Shown: positions 15,814 to 24,943, numbered from the stretch's first letter. The stretch: DNA of 30,689 bases from CAVSWN01 sp046728115 (GCA_046728115.1 JBKPDW010000288.1:1-30689), one strand, 5' to 3'. Program-made: numbers and translations. The notes: generated by a model from the sequence alone, not told the origin.

Positions 15814-18306
15814 TCACGCCTCCAGCGTCCGGTGGAAATCGGCGGTCAGCGCGGCGATCGCGGCCTCGGTCAGTTTAGCGCCCCCTTGTGTGATGTGGAA
15901 CACGTCGATCGCCTTCTGGCCCTCCGTCGCAATCAACACCAGGTCGACGTCGCACCCGTGCCGCGAGATCACGCGGCTCGCGCGGTGCAACAAGCCGAGC
16001 GCGTTGTCGGCGACGAAATCGAGGATCGTGAATCGATGCGATGACTGGTTGTCGGCGCGAATCACGGGCGGTGTGCGCGTGACGCCGCCGCCTCGGCGGT
16101 ACAGGACGCTCTGCTCCCGGACACGCAACCGCTCGGTGACGTCGATCTGGCCGGAGATCACACCGCTGAGGACCGCCAGGAACTGGTCTTTTCCGGTGGC
16201 GTTGAGCTCGAGAAAGCGGTCCTGGTCGCTGAACTGAAACACATCCAGCACGAGACCGTTGGGATTCGTCATGGCGTGCCCGCGCGCGATATCCATGCCG
16301 AACGACGACAACGTGCCGCAGATGTTCGAGAACAGGAATGGCTTGTCGAGTGTGACGACGGTCAGCTCCCAGAGCGAGCCCTTCCGAAGAAGGTCGGCAT
16401 GCACATCGTCAGGGTGGATGTTGCGTGAGAGGCGCACGTGGCGATAGATGGCGTCATGCGGGAAGAGCTGGAGATATCGGCGCGGCAGCCCCTCGACGAA
16501 TTGCGTGATCTCGGCTGGCGTCATGTCCTGGGGGCGGCCCTCGACGAGCGCCTGGAAGCCGGTTTCCTGGTGCTCGATGCGTTCGTCGGCGTACTCGAGC
16601 GTCAGGCGGTTGTACGTGTCGACGTACAGCCGCCAGAGCAGCTCTTCGCGCCACGGCGTCAACGTATCCGGACTGACGGCCTCGATGTCGACGAGTGTGA
16701 GCAGGCACAACATCTTCAGGCGCTCTTCGGTACCGACGAGATCCGCCAGCTGCCGGACGATCTCCGGATCCTCCGTGTCACGGCGGAATGCAATCGCCGA
16801 CATCTTCGTGTGATGGTGGATCAGGAACTCGACGAGCGCGATCGACTCCTCCGGCAGCTGCAGGCGCAGCATCATCGCCATCGCCATCCGCACGCTCTCG
16901 TCGGCGTGGTCCTCGTCGCGCCACTTGCCGACGTCGTGAAAGAGCAGCGACAGCACAAGCAGCTCGGGGTGCGCCAGATCGGCGACGAGCGCGCTGAAGC
17001 GCTCGCGGCCCTTCACGGCGCGCGTCGCGAGTCGTTCGAGATTTCTGATCGCCAGCAGCGTGTGCTCGTCAACGGTGTACTTGTGGTAGAAATCGCGCAC
17101 GACGCGGCAGAAGATCGCCTGGAACTCGGGGAACATCCGTCCGAGCAGTCCGCAGTCGTGCATCTCCGACAGGCGCGCGTAGAGTCCGGACGCCGGCTTC
17201 AGAAACGCGAGGACGGCCTCACGGTCGGCGGCGTTCGCAAAAAACCGCTCGGGCGCGACATGCGCAAGCCGGTGTTGCATCCAGGTCAGCGCCTCGTTGG
17301 CGACCGGCGTTCCCGTGTCGATGGCCGCCTGAAACACCGACAACCAGCTCTCCGGGCGCGCGTCCGCCCACTCGGAGTCGACGAATCGAATGCCGTCGCG
17401 CGACTGCACGACGTTGATGGCCACCGGGACGGGCGTGTTCTGACGGATCCAGTCGAGCGATCGGCTGACGATGCGCGCGTGACGGAAATAGTCGCTCATC
17501 AGGCGTTCGACCTGCTGGCGCGGCGCGCCGGCATATCCCATCAGCTGTGCCGCCCGTTCCTGGATCTCGTGGTCGAGGACGTTCGTGTTGCGTTTGCGCT
17601 CCACATGCAGGATCGATCGCAGGCGGAGCAGGAATTCTTCGGCCTCGTCGAGACGCGCGCGATCAGCCGGGCCGCGATCGACGAGCGCTGGATCGGACAA
17701 CGCTGCGATCGTGCGGACGGCCCACAGATCGCGAAGCGCCCCTGGCGCATCCCTGACGTCGGGTTCGAGCTGGTAGATGGTGTCGTTGAAGCGCGCGTGC
17801 CGCTTGCCGATCAGACGTTTGAGGGCATCGAGAATCCACGCTCGCGTGCCGGGGGTCTGCACTCGTGCCGTGATGCGATCGAGCAACGGTGCGTCGCCGG
17901 CCACGGCGCGTGCGTCGATCAATGCGAGCAGAAACTCCGGGTTGTCGACTTCGAGCTCGACGAAATCGTCCGTCCGCCGGATCTGATGGCCCACCGAGAA
18001 ATGAAGGTCCCACAGCGGATGCAGGATGGAGCGCACGCGATCTTCTTCGGCGGGTCCGATCGGGCCGCTGAAGAGCAGGAGGACGTCGATGTCCGATTGC
18101 AGGCACAGCTGCCGGCGGCCGTAGCCGCCGAGCGCGACGATGAGGCTTCCCTCGGCAACGCCGGGCGCGGCGGCAAAGAGGCGTTGCAGGAGCTCGTCGA
18201 TATTGTCCGAGAAACGCCGAAGCGCGGCGCGTCCTCCCAGGCCGCGCGCGGCCGCCGCCGATAGTTCGCCGCGCAGCGTTTCGACGCTCGGGAGCGACGT
18301 CGCCAC
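15814..18306 (-). CDS. glnD: Bifunctional PII uridylyltransferase/uridylyl-removing enzyme GlnD
   Basis: 830 residues, slightly shorter than the roughly 890 of enteric GlnD. Domains in order: nucleotidyltransferase with GGYGRRQLCLQSDIDVLLLF (metal-binding Asp72 and Asp74), the EPDVRDAPGALRDL linker typical of GlnD (about 181-194), a middle region ending in YTVDEHTLLAIRNL (410-423), an HD phosphohydrolase with LLFHDVGKW (His457-Asp458) and HHHTKMS, and two C-terminal ACT domains (about 650-720 and 765-830) that sense glutamine. It uridylylates PII Tyr51 at low glutamine and reverses it at high glutamine. It lies 6 nt after gltD and 1 nt before glnB. Confidence 0.95.
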   Translation of the reverse strand: MATSLPSVETLRGELSAAAARGLGGRAALRRFSDNIDELLQRLFAAAPGVAEGSLIVALGGYGRRQLCLQSDIDVLLLFSGPIGPAEEDRVRSILHPLWDLHFSVGHQIRRTDDFVELEVDNPEFLLALIDARAVAGDAPLLDRITARVQTPGTRAWILDALKRLIGKRHARFNDTIYQLEPDVRDAPGALRDLWAVRTIAALSDPALVDRGPADRARLDEAEEFLLRLRSILHVERKRNTNVLDHEIQERAAQLMGYAGAPRQQVERLMSDYFRHARIVSRSLDWIRQNTPVPVAINVVQSRDGIRFVDSEWADARPESWLSVFQAAIDTGTPVANEALTWMQHRLAHVAPERFFANAADREAVLAFLKPASGLYARLSEMHDCGLLGRMFPEFQAIFCRVVRDFYHKYTVDEHTLLAIRNLERLATRAVKGRERFSALVADLAHPELLVLSLLFHDVGKWRDEDHADESVRMAMAMMLRLQLPEESIALVEFLIHHHTKMSAIAFRRDTEDPEIVRQLADLVGTEERLKMLCLLTLVDIEAVSPDTLTPWREELLWRLYVDTYNRLTLEYADERIEHQETGFQALVEGRPQDMTPAEITQFVEGLPRRYLQLFPHDAIYRHVRLSRNIHPDDVHADLLRKGSLWELTVVTLDKPFLFSNICGTLSSFGMDIARGHAMTNPNGLVLDVFQFSDQDRFLELNATGKDQFLAVLSGVISGQIDVTERLRVREQSVLYRRGGGVTRTPPVIRADNQSSHRFTILDFVADNALGLLHRASRVISRHGCDVDLVLIATEGQKAIDVFHITQGGAKLTEAAIAALTADFHRTLEA

Positions 18307-18312
18307 GGACCG

Positions 18313-19713
18313 CTACGCCACCGACGCAGGCAGCGAGGAGCTGCCCATCAAGTACGTATCGACGCCGCGCGCGCAGCTCCGGCCGTCGGCGATCGCCCAG
18401 ACGATGAGCGATTGGCCGCGCTGCATGTCGCCGGCAGCGAAAACCCCTGGCACGTTCGTCATCCAGTCCGCATTGCGGGCGACCGTGCCGCGCGTTGTTC
18501 GCGCGATCCCCAATTGGCCGATGACCCCGTCGGGTTCGGGCCCGACGAATCCCATCGCGAGCAGGACGAGATCCGCGTTGAACTCGATTGGCTCCTGTGT
18601 CTCGGCGTGCCTGGCGTGCAGTCGCGCGACACGGCCGTCCGCCGTGCCGGAGAATCGCTCCGTAACGATCACGTAGTGGCGCTCGCCGCCTTCTTCGTGC
18701 GCGGACGACACACGGAAGATGTTCGGCCACAGCGGCCAGGGATTCTGCGGCGCGCGTGTGTCAGGTGGGCGCGGCAGTACTTCGAGCTGCCGGACGGAGC
18801 GTGCGCCCTGACGATGCACGGTGCCGAGGCAGTCGGCACCGGTATCGCCGCCGCCGATGATGATCACGTGCTTGTCGCGCGCGGTGATCACCTCGACGGG
18901 ATCGCCTTCGCATGCGCGGTTCTGGATCTCCAGATACTCCATCGCGAAATGAATGCCTGCGAACTCCCGCCCCTGGACGCGCAAATCGCGCGGCACCGTC
19001 GATCCGCCGGCCAGGACGATCGCGTCGAAATCGCGCTTCAGGTCGCGCGGATCCATGTCGACGCCGATGTGGCAGCGCGTGCGGAAAGTCACGCCATCCT
19101 CGCGCATCAGCGCCAATCGCCGCTCGAGCCAGCGCTTTTCGAGCTTGAATTCCGGAATACCGTAGCGAAGCAGGCCGCCGATGCGATCGGCGCGCTCGAA
19201 TACCGTGACCCAGTGGCCGGCGCGGTTCAGCTGCTCCGCGGCCGCAAGGCCTGCCGGACCCGATCCGACGATCGCGACGCGCCTGCCCGTACGTGAGGCA
19301 GGCGGGTTCGCAACGATCCAGCCTTCCTCGAACGCGCGCTCGATGATCGCCGCTTCCGCCGCCTTGATCGTCACCGGTGCGCTGTTGATCCCCAGCACAC
19401 ACGATCCTTCGCACGGCGCCGGACAGAGCCGTCCAGTGAATTCGGGGAAGTTGTTGGTCGCGTGCAGGCGGTCGATGGCGGCGCGCCATCGATCGCGATA
19501 GACGAGATCGTTCCAGTCTGGAATCAGGTTGCCGAGCGGGCAGCCCTGATGACAGAAGGGAATGCCGCAATCCATGCAGCGCGCCATCTGATCCTTCAGC
19601 GCGGACGGCTCGTACGGAAGCGGCACTTCCCGCCAGTCGCGGACACGCTCGACAACCGGGCGCGCGGGTGGCTTCTGCCGTTGGAACTCGAGAAACCCGG
19701 TCGCTTTACCCAT
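18313..19713 (-). CDS. gltD: Glutamate synthase (NADPH) small subunit GltD
   Basis: 466 residues. Transfers electrons from NADPH through FAD and two 4Fe-4S clusters to the large subunit. N-terminal cluster motif: Cys46, Cys49, Cys54, Cys58 in ARCMDCGIPFCHQGCPLGN, with further cysteines at 97, 101 and 105. FAD-binding VAIVGSGPAGLAAAEQLNRAG at about 146-166, FERADRIGGLLRYGIPEFKLEK, NADPH-binding HVIIIGGGDTGADCLG, and a late AGDMQRGQSLIVWAI segment. ATGGGTAA overlap of 8 nt with gltB. The order large-small subunit is the usual one. The Fe-S clusters connect it to the suf operon across the divergent region. Confidence 0.96.
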   Translation of the reverse strand: MGKATGFLEFQRQKPPARPVVERVRDWREVPLPYEPSALKDQMARCMDCGIPFCHQGCPLGNLIPDWNDLVYRDRWRAAIDRLHATNNFPEFTGRLCPAPCEGSCVLGINSAPVTIKAAEAAIIERAFEEGWIVANPPASRTGRRVAIVGSGPAGLAAAEQLNRAGHWVTVFERADRIGGLLRYGIPEFKLEKRWLERRLALMREDGVTFRTRCHIGVDMDPRDLKRDFDAIVLAGGSTVPRDLRVQGREFAGIHFAMEYLEIQNRACEGDPVEVITARDKHVIIIGGGDTGADCLGTVHRQGARSVRQLEVLPRPPDTRAPQNPWPLWPNIFRVSSAHEEGGERHYVIVTERFSGTADGRVARLHARHAETQEPIEFNADLVLLAMGFVGPEPDGVIGQLGIARTTRGTVARNADWMTNVPGVFAAGDMQRGQSLIVWAIADGRSCARGVDTYLMGSSSLPASVA

Positions 19714-22700
19714 GGGCGATCAACAGGTTCGGTGCGGCTGGCACCGCTTCGACTGCCCACGTCGTGGCCAGCGCGCGCTTGTACTCGCGCGGCATGACTT
19801 TGGTGAACTGCAGCGACGTCGAGGGCCAGTCCGCGAGGAGCCGCCCGGCCAGCCGACTGCCGGTCAGGATCATGTGCCGGGAGATCAGATCGTGGATGGT
19901 CGAGAGGTCGTCGCGGTCGAGCGGCTCGAGATCCACGCTGTCCGCGTTGCAGCGCCGCTCGAACTCGTGGTTCGCGTTCACGACATACGCGATCCCGCCG
20001 CTCATGCCCGCAGCAAAATTACGGCCTGTCTTGCCGAGCACGATGACGCGGCCGCCCGTCATGTACTCGCAGCCATGGTCGCCGACGCCCTCGACGACGG
20101 CAGTCGCGCCGGAGTTTCTGACCGCGAAGCGCTCGCCGGCAACGCCGCCGATGAACGCCTCGCCGCTCGTCGCGCCGTAGAGCGTCACGTTGCCCGCAAT
20201 GATGTTGTCTTCGGCTGCGAATGTCGCGGTACGCGGCGGCGCCATGATGATCCGACCGCCCGAGAGCCCCTTGCCGACATAATCGTTGGCGTCGCCCTCG
20301 AGTGCGAGCGTGATGCCGCGAGGCACGAATGCACCGAAGCTCTGGCCGGCTGAGCCCGCGAAGCAGAGGGTGATGGTACCGTCGGGGAGCCCCGCCCCGC
20401 CCCAGCGCCTCGTGACCTCATAACCGAGCATCGTCCCGACTGCGCGATGCACGTTGCGAATGGACCGGCTCAGAGTCACCGGCCGGCCATGTTCGAGCGC
20501 GTCAGCGCACGCGCGAATCAGCTCGTTGTCCAGCGCCTGCTCGAGACCGTGATCCTGCGCGCGCATCTTGCGGCGAGCTACGTTCGGCGCGACCCGCGGC
20601 GCATGGAGCAGGGCGGCGTAGTCGAGGCCTTTGGCCTTCCAGTGCTCGATAGCCTCGTGCACCTGCAGACGATCGACGCGACCGATCATCTCGTCCATCG
20701 TGCGGAAGCCGAGAAGCGCCATGTATTCGCGCACTTCTTCGGCAATGAAGCGGAAGAAGTTCACGACGAATTCGGGCTTGCCCGAGAAGAGCGCGCGCAG
20801 CGCCGGGTCCTGCGTGGCAATGCCGACCGGACACGTGTTGAGGTGGCAGACGCGCATCATGACGCAGCCCGAGACGACCAGTGGCGCGGTCGCGAAGCCG
20901 AATTCCTCCGCCCCCATCAGCGCGGCGATGACGACGTCGCGGCCGGTTTTGATCTGACCGTCGACTTGCAGGATGACGCGGTCCCGCAGCTTGTTCATCA
21001 ACAGGACCTGTTGCGTTTCCGCGAGGCCAAGCTCCCACGGCACACCGCCGTGCTTGATGCTGGTCAGCGGCGACGCCCCCGTCCCGCCGTCGTGGCCCGA
21101 AATCAAGATGACGTCCGCGTGCGCCTTCGCAACGCCCGCCGCGATCGTGCCTACGCCCGAGACAGCCACGAGCTTGACGGAAATGCGCGCTCGCGGATTG
21201 GCGTTCTTCAAGTCGTAGATCAGCTGGGCGAGATCTTCGATCGAGTAGATGTCGTGGTGCGGCGGCGGCGAGATCAGGCCGACGCCGGTCGTCGCATGGC
21301 GAACCTTCGCAATCCACGGGTAGACCTTGTGGCCGGGCAGTTGACCGCCCTCGCCGGGCTTGGCTCCCTGCGCCATCTTGATCTGGAGATCCTCGGCGTT
21401 GACGAGGTATTCGCTCGTCACGCCGAACCGTGCCGACGCCACTTGCTTGATCGCGCTGCGACGCCAGTCGCCATTCGCGTCGCGAACCTGGCGCGCCGGA
21501 TCCTCGCCTCCCTCGCCGGTGTTCGACTTGCCCCCGATGCGGTTCATCGCAATCGCCAGCGTCTCGTGCGCTTCCTGGCTGATCGACCCGTACGACATCG
21601 CTCCTGTCGCAAAGCGCCTGACGATCGCCTCGACCGGTTCCACCTCCTCGATCGGGATCGAGATCCCGGTCGAGGCAAACTTGAGCAGGCCGCGCAGCGT
21701 GGCGTGCCGGGTGCTCTGATCGTCGACGAGCCGCGTGTACTCCTTGAACACCTCGTACTGACCGCTGCGGGTCGCGTGCTGCAGCTTGAAGACGGTGTCG
21801 GGATTGAACAGATGGTATTCGCCGTCGCGGCGCCACTGGTACTCGCCGCCGGATTCGAGATCCCGCACAGCGCCGCCACGCGACGGAAACGCCGCGGCAT
21901 GACGTTGGCGAATCTCCTCCGCGACGACGTCGATGCCGACACCGCCAATCCGCGAGGAGGTCCACGTGAAGTAGCGATCGATGAACGCCCGATCGAGGCC
22001 AACGGCCTCGAAGATCTGCGCGCCGCAATAACCTTGGAGGGTGGAGATGCCCATCTTGGACATCACCTTGAGAATGCCCTTGTTCAGCGCGTGGATGTAG
22101 TTGTCGACCGCCTCGTCGTGCGTCGCACCGACGAGCTGCCGCTGCCGAATCATGTCATCGAGCGTTTCGAACGCCAGATACGGATTCACAGCGCCGGCGC
22201 CATACCCGAGGAGCAGCGCGCAGTGGTGTACCTCTCGCGCGTCGCCCGACTCCACCACCAGTCCGCACGCCGTCCGCGTACCCTGGCGGACGAGATGGTT
22301 GTGCACACCAGCCGTCGCGAGCAGGCTCGGAATCGGCGCCTGGCTGCGATCCGCGCCGCGATCCGACAGGATGACGATCGTGTAGCCTGCGGCGACAGCG
22401 TCGCTCGCGCTCTTCGTGAGGCGCTCCATGGCCGTGGCCAACCCGCGGCCGCCCTTGGCCGCGTCGTACACCATCGGCAGAGTGATCGATTTGAACGCCG
22501 GCTCGTAAACGTAGCGCAGCTTGGCGAGCTGATCGTTGTCGATAATCGGGTACTTGATCTTGATCTGCCGGCACGATTCCGGCCTTGCCTCGAGCAGGTT
22601 GCCCTCCGGCCCGATCGTCGACTCCATCGTCGTCACCAGCTCTTCGCGGATCGCGTCGAGCGGCGGGTTGGTGACCTGCGCGAACAACTGCTTGAAATAG

Positions 22701-24271
22701 TCGTAGAGCAGACGGGGCCGATCCGACAGCACGGCCAGCGCCGTGTCAGTGCCCATGGAACCGACCGGCTCTTCGCCCCTCGTCGCCATGGGCGCGAGCA
22801 GGATCGACAGATCTTCCCGCGTGTAGCCGAAGAGTTGCTGCCGCTGCACGATCCGCTCGTGGCTCGGCGGCGGGAGGTGCGGTGCCGCAGGCAGATCTTC
22901 GATGTCGATCAGGTGGTCGGCGAGCCAGCATCCGTACGGGTGCGCGGCCGCCAGCTCGCGCTTGACCTCCTCGTCGGAGACAATGCGGCCCTGGGCCGTG
23001 TCCACGAGGAAGAGGCGGCCGGGCGGCACGCGCCCCTTGAGCCGGATGTTCTCGGCCGGGATGTCGAGCACGCCCACCTCGGAGGCCATGATCACGAGAT
23101 CGTCCTTCGTGACGTAGTAGCGCGACGGCCGCAGGCCGTTGCGATCGAGAACGGCGCCGATCACCGTTCCGTCCGTGAACGCAATCGACGCCGGTCCGTC
23201 CCACGGTTCCATCAGCGACGAGTGGTATTCGTAGAACGCCTTGACCTCGGGCGTGATGGTCTCGTGAGCTGACCATGGCTCCGGGATCATCATCAGGATT
23301 GCGTGAGGGAGCGATCGCCCCGACATCACGAGCAGTTCGAGCACGTTGTCGAATGCCGCCGTGTCGCTACCGCCCTCGCGAATCACCGGCACGATCTTCA
23401 TCAGGTCCGCGCCGAATAGCGGCGAGCGCAGCAGGCCTTCGCGAGCGCGCATCCAGTTGATGTTGCCGCGCAGGGTGTTGATTTCCCCGTTGTGCGCGAT
23501 GTACCGGTAGGGATGCGCGAGCGGCCAGGAGGGGAACGTATTCGTACTGAAACGCTGGTGCACGAGCGCGAGCGCCGATTCCATGTCGGGATCAGTCAGA
23601 TCTGGAAACGTCGGCGCAATCTGCTCTGCCGTGAGCATACCCTTGTAAGTCAGCGTGTTCGCCGACAGGCTGACGATGTAGAAGGCGGTGCGGTCCGATA
23701 GGGACAGGCGGTCGGCGGCGTGCTCGATCTGCTTGCGAATCACGTACAGCGAGCGTTCGAAGCGCGTCCGGGCGGTCATCGCATCGTCGCCGGCGGCGCG
23801 CTGGCGATCCGCCACGAACACCTGTTCGATCACCGGCTTGGCGGTTCGCGCCGCGGCGCCCAGACTGGAATCGTCACCTGGAACTACGCGCCAGCCGAGG
23901 ACGACGTGCCCTTCGGCGGCTGCCGTCGTTTCGATGAGCGCTCGCAGGCGATCGCGGTCGGCCCGATCTTTGGGCAGGAACACGAGCCCCGCGCCGTACT
24001 GGCCCGCGGGCGGGAGTGCGAACCCCAGGTCTGCCGTCGCCTTCCGCAGGAAACGGTCTGGCAGTTGTACGAGCACGCCTGCGCCGTCGCCTGTATTCGC
24101 CTCGCATCCGCAGGCGCCGCGGTGGACGAGGTTGGTCAGGATCCGTAACCCTTTTTCGATGACGGCGTGCGACTTTCGACCTTTGAGGTCAACGATGAAG
24201 CCGACGCCGCAGGCGTCGTGCTCGTCGCGTGGATCGTAGAGCGGTGCCTGGCCGCACAGCGAGGCCGACAT
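19706..24271 (-). CDS. gltB: Glutamate synthase (NADPH) large subunit GltB
   Basis: 1521 residues from ATG at 24271, chosen because it leaves a short 20-residue propeptide before the catalytic Cys21 (DEHDACGVGF), which becomes the N-terminal nucleophile of the class II glutamine amidotransferase domain; the open frame further upstream has no good start. Other domains: central linker, FMN-binding synthase domain (VTSEYLVNAEDLQIKMAQG, HDGGTGASPLTSIKHGG), 3Fe-4S cluster C-x5-C-x4-C in CVMMRVCHLNTCPVGIAT, and a C-terminal beta-helix (GDANDYVGKGLSGG). It makes two glutamates from glutamine and 2-oxoglutarate. It is the first gene of the nitrogen operon; no strong ribosome binding site is visible, and the upstream DNA has an AT-rich patch at 24290-24320. 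Confidence 0.96.
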   Translation of the reverse strand: MSASLCGQAPLYDPRDEHDACGVGFIVDLKGRKSHAVIEKGLRILTNLVHRGACGCEANTGDGAGVLVQLPDRFLRKATADLGFALPPAGQYGAGLVFLPKDRADRDRLRALIETTAAAEGHVVLGWRVVPGDDSSLGAAARTAKPVIEQVFVADRQRAAGDDAMTARTRFERSLYVIRKQIEHAADRLSLSDRTAFYIVSLSANTLTYKGMLTAEQIAPTFPDLTDPDMESALALVHQRFSTNTFPSWPLAHPYRYIAHNGEINTLRGNINWMRAREGLLRSPLFGADLMKIVPVIREGGSDTAAFDNVLELLVMSGRSLPHAILMMIPEPWSAHETITPEVKAFYEYHSSLMEPWDGPASIAFTDGTVIGAVLDRNGLRPSRYYVTKDDLVIMASEVGVLDIPAENIRLKGRVPPGRLFLVDTAQGRIVSDEEVKRELAAAHPYGCWLADHLIDIEDLPAAPHLPPPSHERIVQRQQLFGYTREDLSILLAPMATRGEEPVGSMGTDTALAVLSDRPRLLYDYFKQLFAQVTNPPLDAIREELVTTMESTIGPEGNLLEARPESCRQIKIKYPIIDNDQLAKLRYVYEPAFKSITLPMVYDAAKGGRGLATAMERLTKSASDAVAAGYTIVILSDRGADRSQAPIPSLLATAGVHNHLVRQGTRTACGLVVESGDAREVHHCALLLGYGAGAVNPYLAFETLDDMIRQRQLVGATHDEAVDNYIHALNKGILKVMSKMGISTLQGYCGAQIFEAVGLDRAFIDRYFTWTSSRIGGVGIDVVAEEIRQRHAAAFPSRGGAVRDLESGGEYQWRRDGEYHLFNPDTVFKLQHATRSGQYEVFKEYTRLVDDQSTRHATLRGLLKFASTGISIPIEEVEPVEAIVRRFATGAMSYGSISQEAHETLAIAMNRIGGKSNTGEGGEDPARQVRDANGDWRRSAIKQVASARFGVTSEYLVNAEDLQIKMAQGAKPGEGGQLPGHKVYPWIAKVRHATTGVGLISPPPHHDIYSIEDLAQLIYDLKNANPRARISVKLVAVSGVGTIAAGVAKAHADVILISGHDGGTGASPLTSIKHGGVPWELGLAETQQVLLMNKLRDRVILQVDGQIKTGRDVVIAALMGAEEFGFATAPLVVSGCVMMRVCHLNTCPVGIATQDPALRALFSGKPEFVVNFFRFIAEEVREYMALLGFRTMDEMIGRVDRLQVHEAIEHWKAKGLDYAALLHAPRVAPNVARRKMRAQDHGLEQALDNELIRACADALEHGRPVTLSRSIRNVHRAVGTMLGYEVTRRWGGAGLPDGTITLCFAGSAGQSFGAFVPRGITLALEGDANDYVGKGLSGGRIIMAPPRTATFAAEDNIIAGNVTLYGATSGEAFIGGVAGERFAVRNSGATAVVEGVGDHGCEYMTGGRVIVLGKTGRNFAAGMSGGIAYVVNANHEFERRCNADSVDLEPLDRDDLSTIHDLISRHMILTGSRLAGRLLADWPSTSLQFTKVMPREYKRALATTWAVEAVPAAPNLLIAHG

Positions 24272-24424
24272 GGCATCGGTTTTTCGCAGATTCTGATTGA
24301 GAAGTAAAATACAATGATCTGATTGGATCCATGCGTGCAAGGAATGGTTCGACGAGTCGCCCGGGCGCGACCCCACCTCGAGAACCCCGCAAACTGAGCA
24401 GTTACGCTTTAGTGCCGAATCGGC

Positions 24425-24438
24425 GGCACCGCGTTTGC
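24425..24438 (+). promoter_or_regulatory. Candidate sigma-54 (-24/-12) promoter upstream of the 41-codon ORF
   Basis: GGCAC-N5-TTGC at 24425-24438 matches the sigma-54 core (TGGCAC-N5-TTGC) with exact spacing; only the outer T of the -24 box is C. Transcription would begin near 24450, 11 nt before the ATG of a small membrane-protein ORF. Sigma-54 often serves nitrogen genes, and the neighbouring divergent operon is a nitrogen operon. A nine-base match can arise by chance, and no upstream activator site was identified. Confidence 0.35.
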
Positions 24439-24460
24439 GACCACCACGACGGATGTAGTC

Positions 24461-24586
24461 ATGCCTCAAATGTTTCCCGTTCAATCACCGTCGCCACGCC
24501 TCGATCCACAGTGGTCTAGCTGGATTCTGATCGTCGCGGTCCTTTTTCTCGTCGCCGTGTTTCTGTTTTACTTCTATGTCAGGTGA
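24461..24586 (+). CDS. Small single-span membrane protein (41 residues), hypothetical
   Basis: ATG at 24461 to TGA at 24584-24586. The product has a short polar N-terminus rich in Pro/Ser/Gln (about residues 1-19), then a continuous hydrophobic segment WILIVAVLFLVAVFLFYFYV (21-40) and a terminal Arg. This is a clean single transmembrane helix at the extreme C-terminus, as in tail-anchored miniproteins. GGA at 24451-24453 is 7 nt before the ATG, a weak ribosome binding site. It lies between the divergent gltB and suf operons and just after a sigma-54-like promoter. It is not related to any family I recognise. It could be a chance frame, but the composition fits a real membrane peptide better than random GC-rich sequence. 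Confidence 0.5.
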   Translation: MPQMFPVQSPSPRLDPQWSSWILIVAVLFLVAVFLFYFYVR

Positions 24587-24893
24587 GCCCTGACGGCCAA
24601 CTGCTCTGCTCGGCAAGCGAACGACGCGTAATTGCCCATGCGCACGGGCGATTCGTCTCGGACTGGTTCGACCGTTCGACTGTTGGAGGCGAACTCAGCC
24701 GCGGGGCACTTGACCGAAGAGCAGTCCTGAGTACAAGAGGCCGACCGTTGGCGTCGATGTCGACGTGAACGGCTGTTGCGGCCTCTGCGACGAACTGGTC
24801 AGCAAGCCGATTGGCGGGACCAGTGCAGGCGGCCAGGCGTTCCCCGCCATTATTTGACAACGCGAAAACGACGAGTTGTTTTCACGGTTGAGC
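24587..24893. other. Intergenic region before the suf promoter
   Basis: About 300 nt without a gene I can support. On the minus strand a short frame reads AVHVDIDANGRPLVLRT at 24773-24723, which has protein-like composition and could be a coding relic, but its ends dissolve into low-quality sequence and I cannot place the family. A TTGACA hexamer at 24854 lacks a good -10 partner at 17 nt. Confidence 0.4.
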
Positions 24894-24922
24894 TTGTGTC
24901 AAAAGGGTTCGCGGCTTAATAT
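24894..24922 (+). promoter_or_regulatory. Candidate sigma-70 type promoter of the suf operon
   Basis: TTGTGT (24894-24899), a 17-nt spacer, and TAATAT (24917-24922) form a plausible -35/-10 pair placed about 20 nt before the sufA ATG. The -10 side runs into the inverted repeat at 24921-24941, the arrangement expected for repression. Confidence 0.4.
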
Positions 24923-24941
24923 AGGACTAATAAGGTCGTAT
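24921..24941 (+). promoter_or_regulatory. Rrf2/IscR-like operator candidate in front of sufA
   Basis: The 21-nt imperfect palindrome ATA-G-GAC...GTC-G-TAT has 6 of 10 base pairs symmetric (ATAnGAC-N7-GTCnTAT). It resembles IscR/Rrf2-family sites, which share the ATA..GACT....AGTC..TAT core although with longer flanks in E. coli. It covers the presumed transcription start and the AAGG ribosome binding site (24932-24935) of sufA, so binding would block expression. No Rrf2 regulator gene lies in the window. Confidence 0.45.
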
Positions 24942-24943
24942 AT

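Noticed and set aside
16438..18264. 608-codon plus-strand open frame opposite glnD
   Set aside because: Antisense shadow of glnD, with typical composition bias and no family features.
20447..23272. 941-codon plus-strand open frame opposite gltB
   Set aside because: Antisense to an unmistakable glutamate synthase gene; Arg/Asp/Val-rich low-complexity product with no recognisable motif.
24723..24773. Minus-strand segment reading AVHVDIDANGRPLVLRT as a gene remnant
   Set aside because: The composition is protein-like, but it is only 17 residues and neither flank continues the match, so I could not name a family with confidence.
24854..24882. TTGACA as the -35 box of the suf promoter
   Set aside because: At 17 nt spacing the partner is TGTTTT, a poor -10; the TTGTGT/TAATAT pair nearer sufA fits better.
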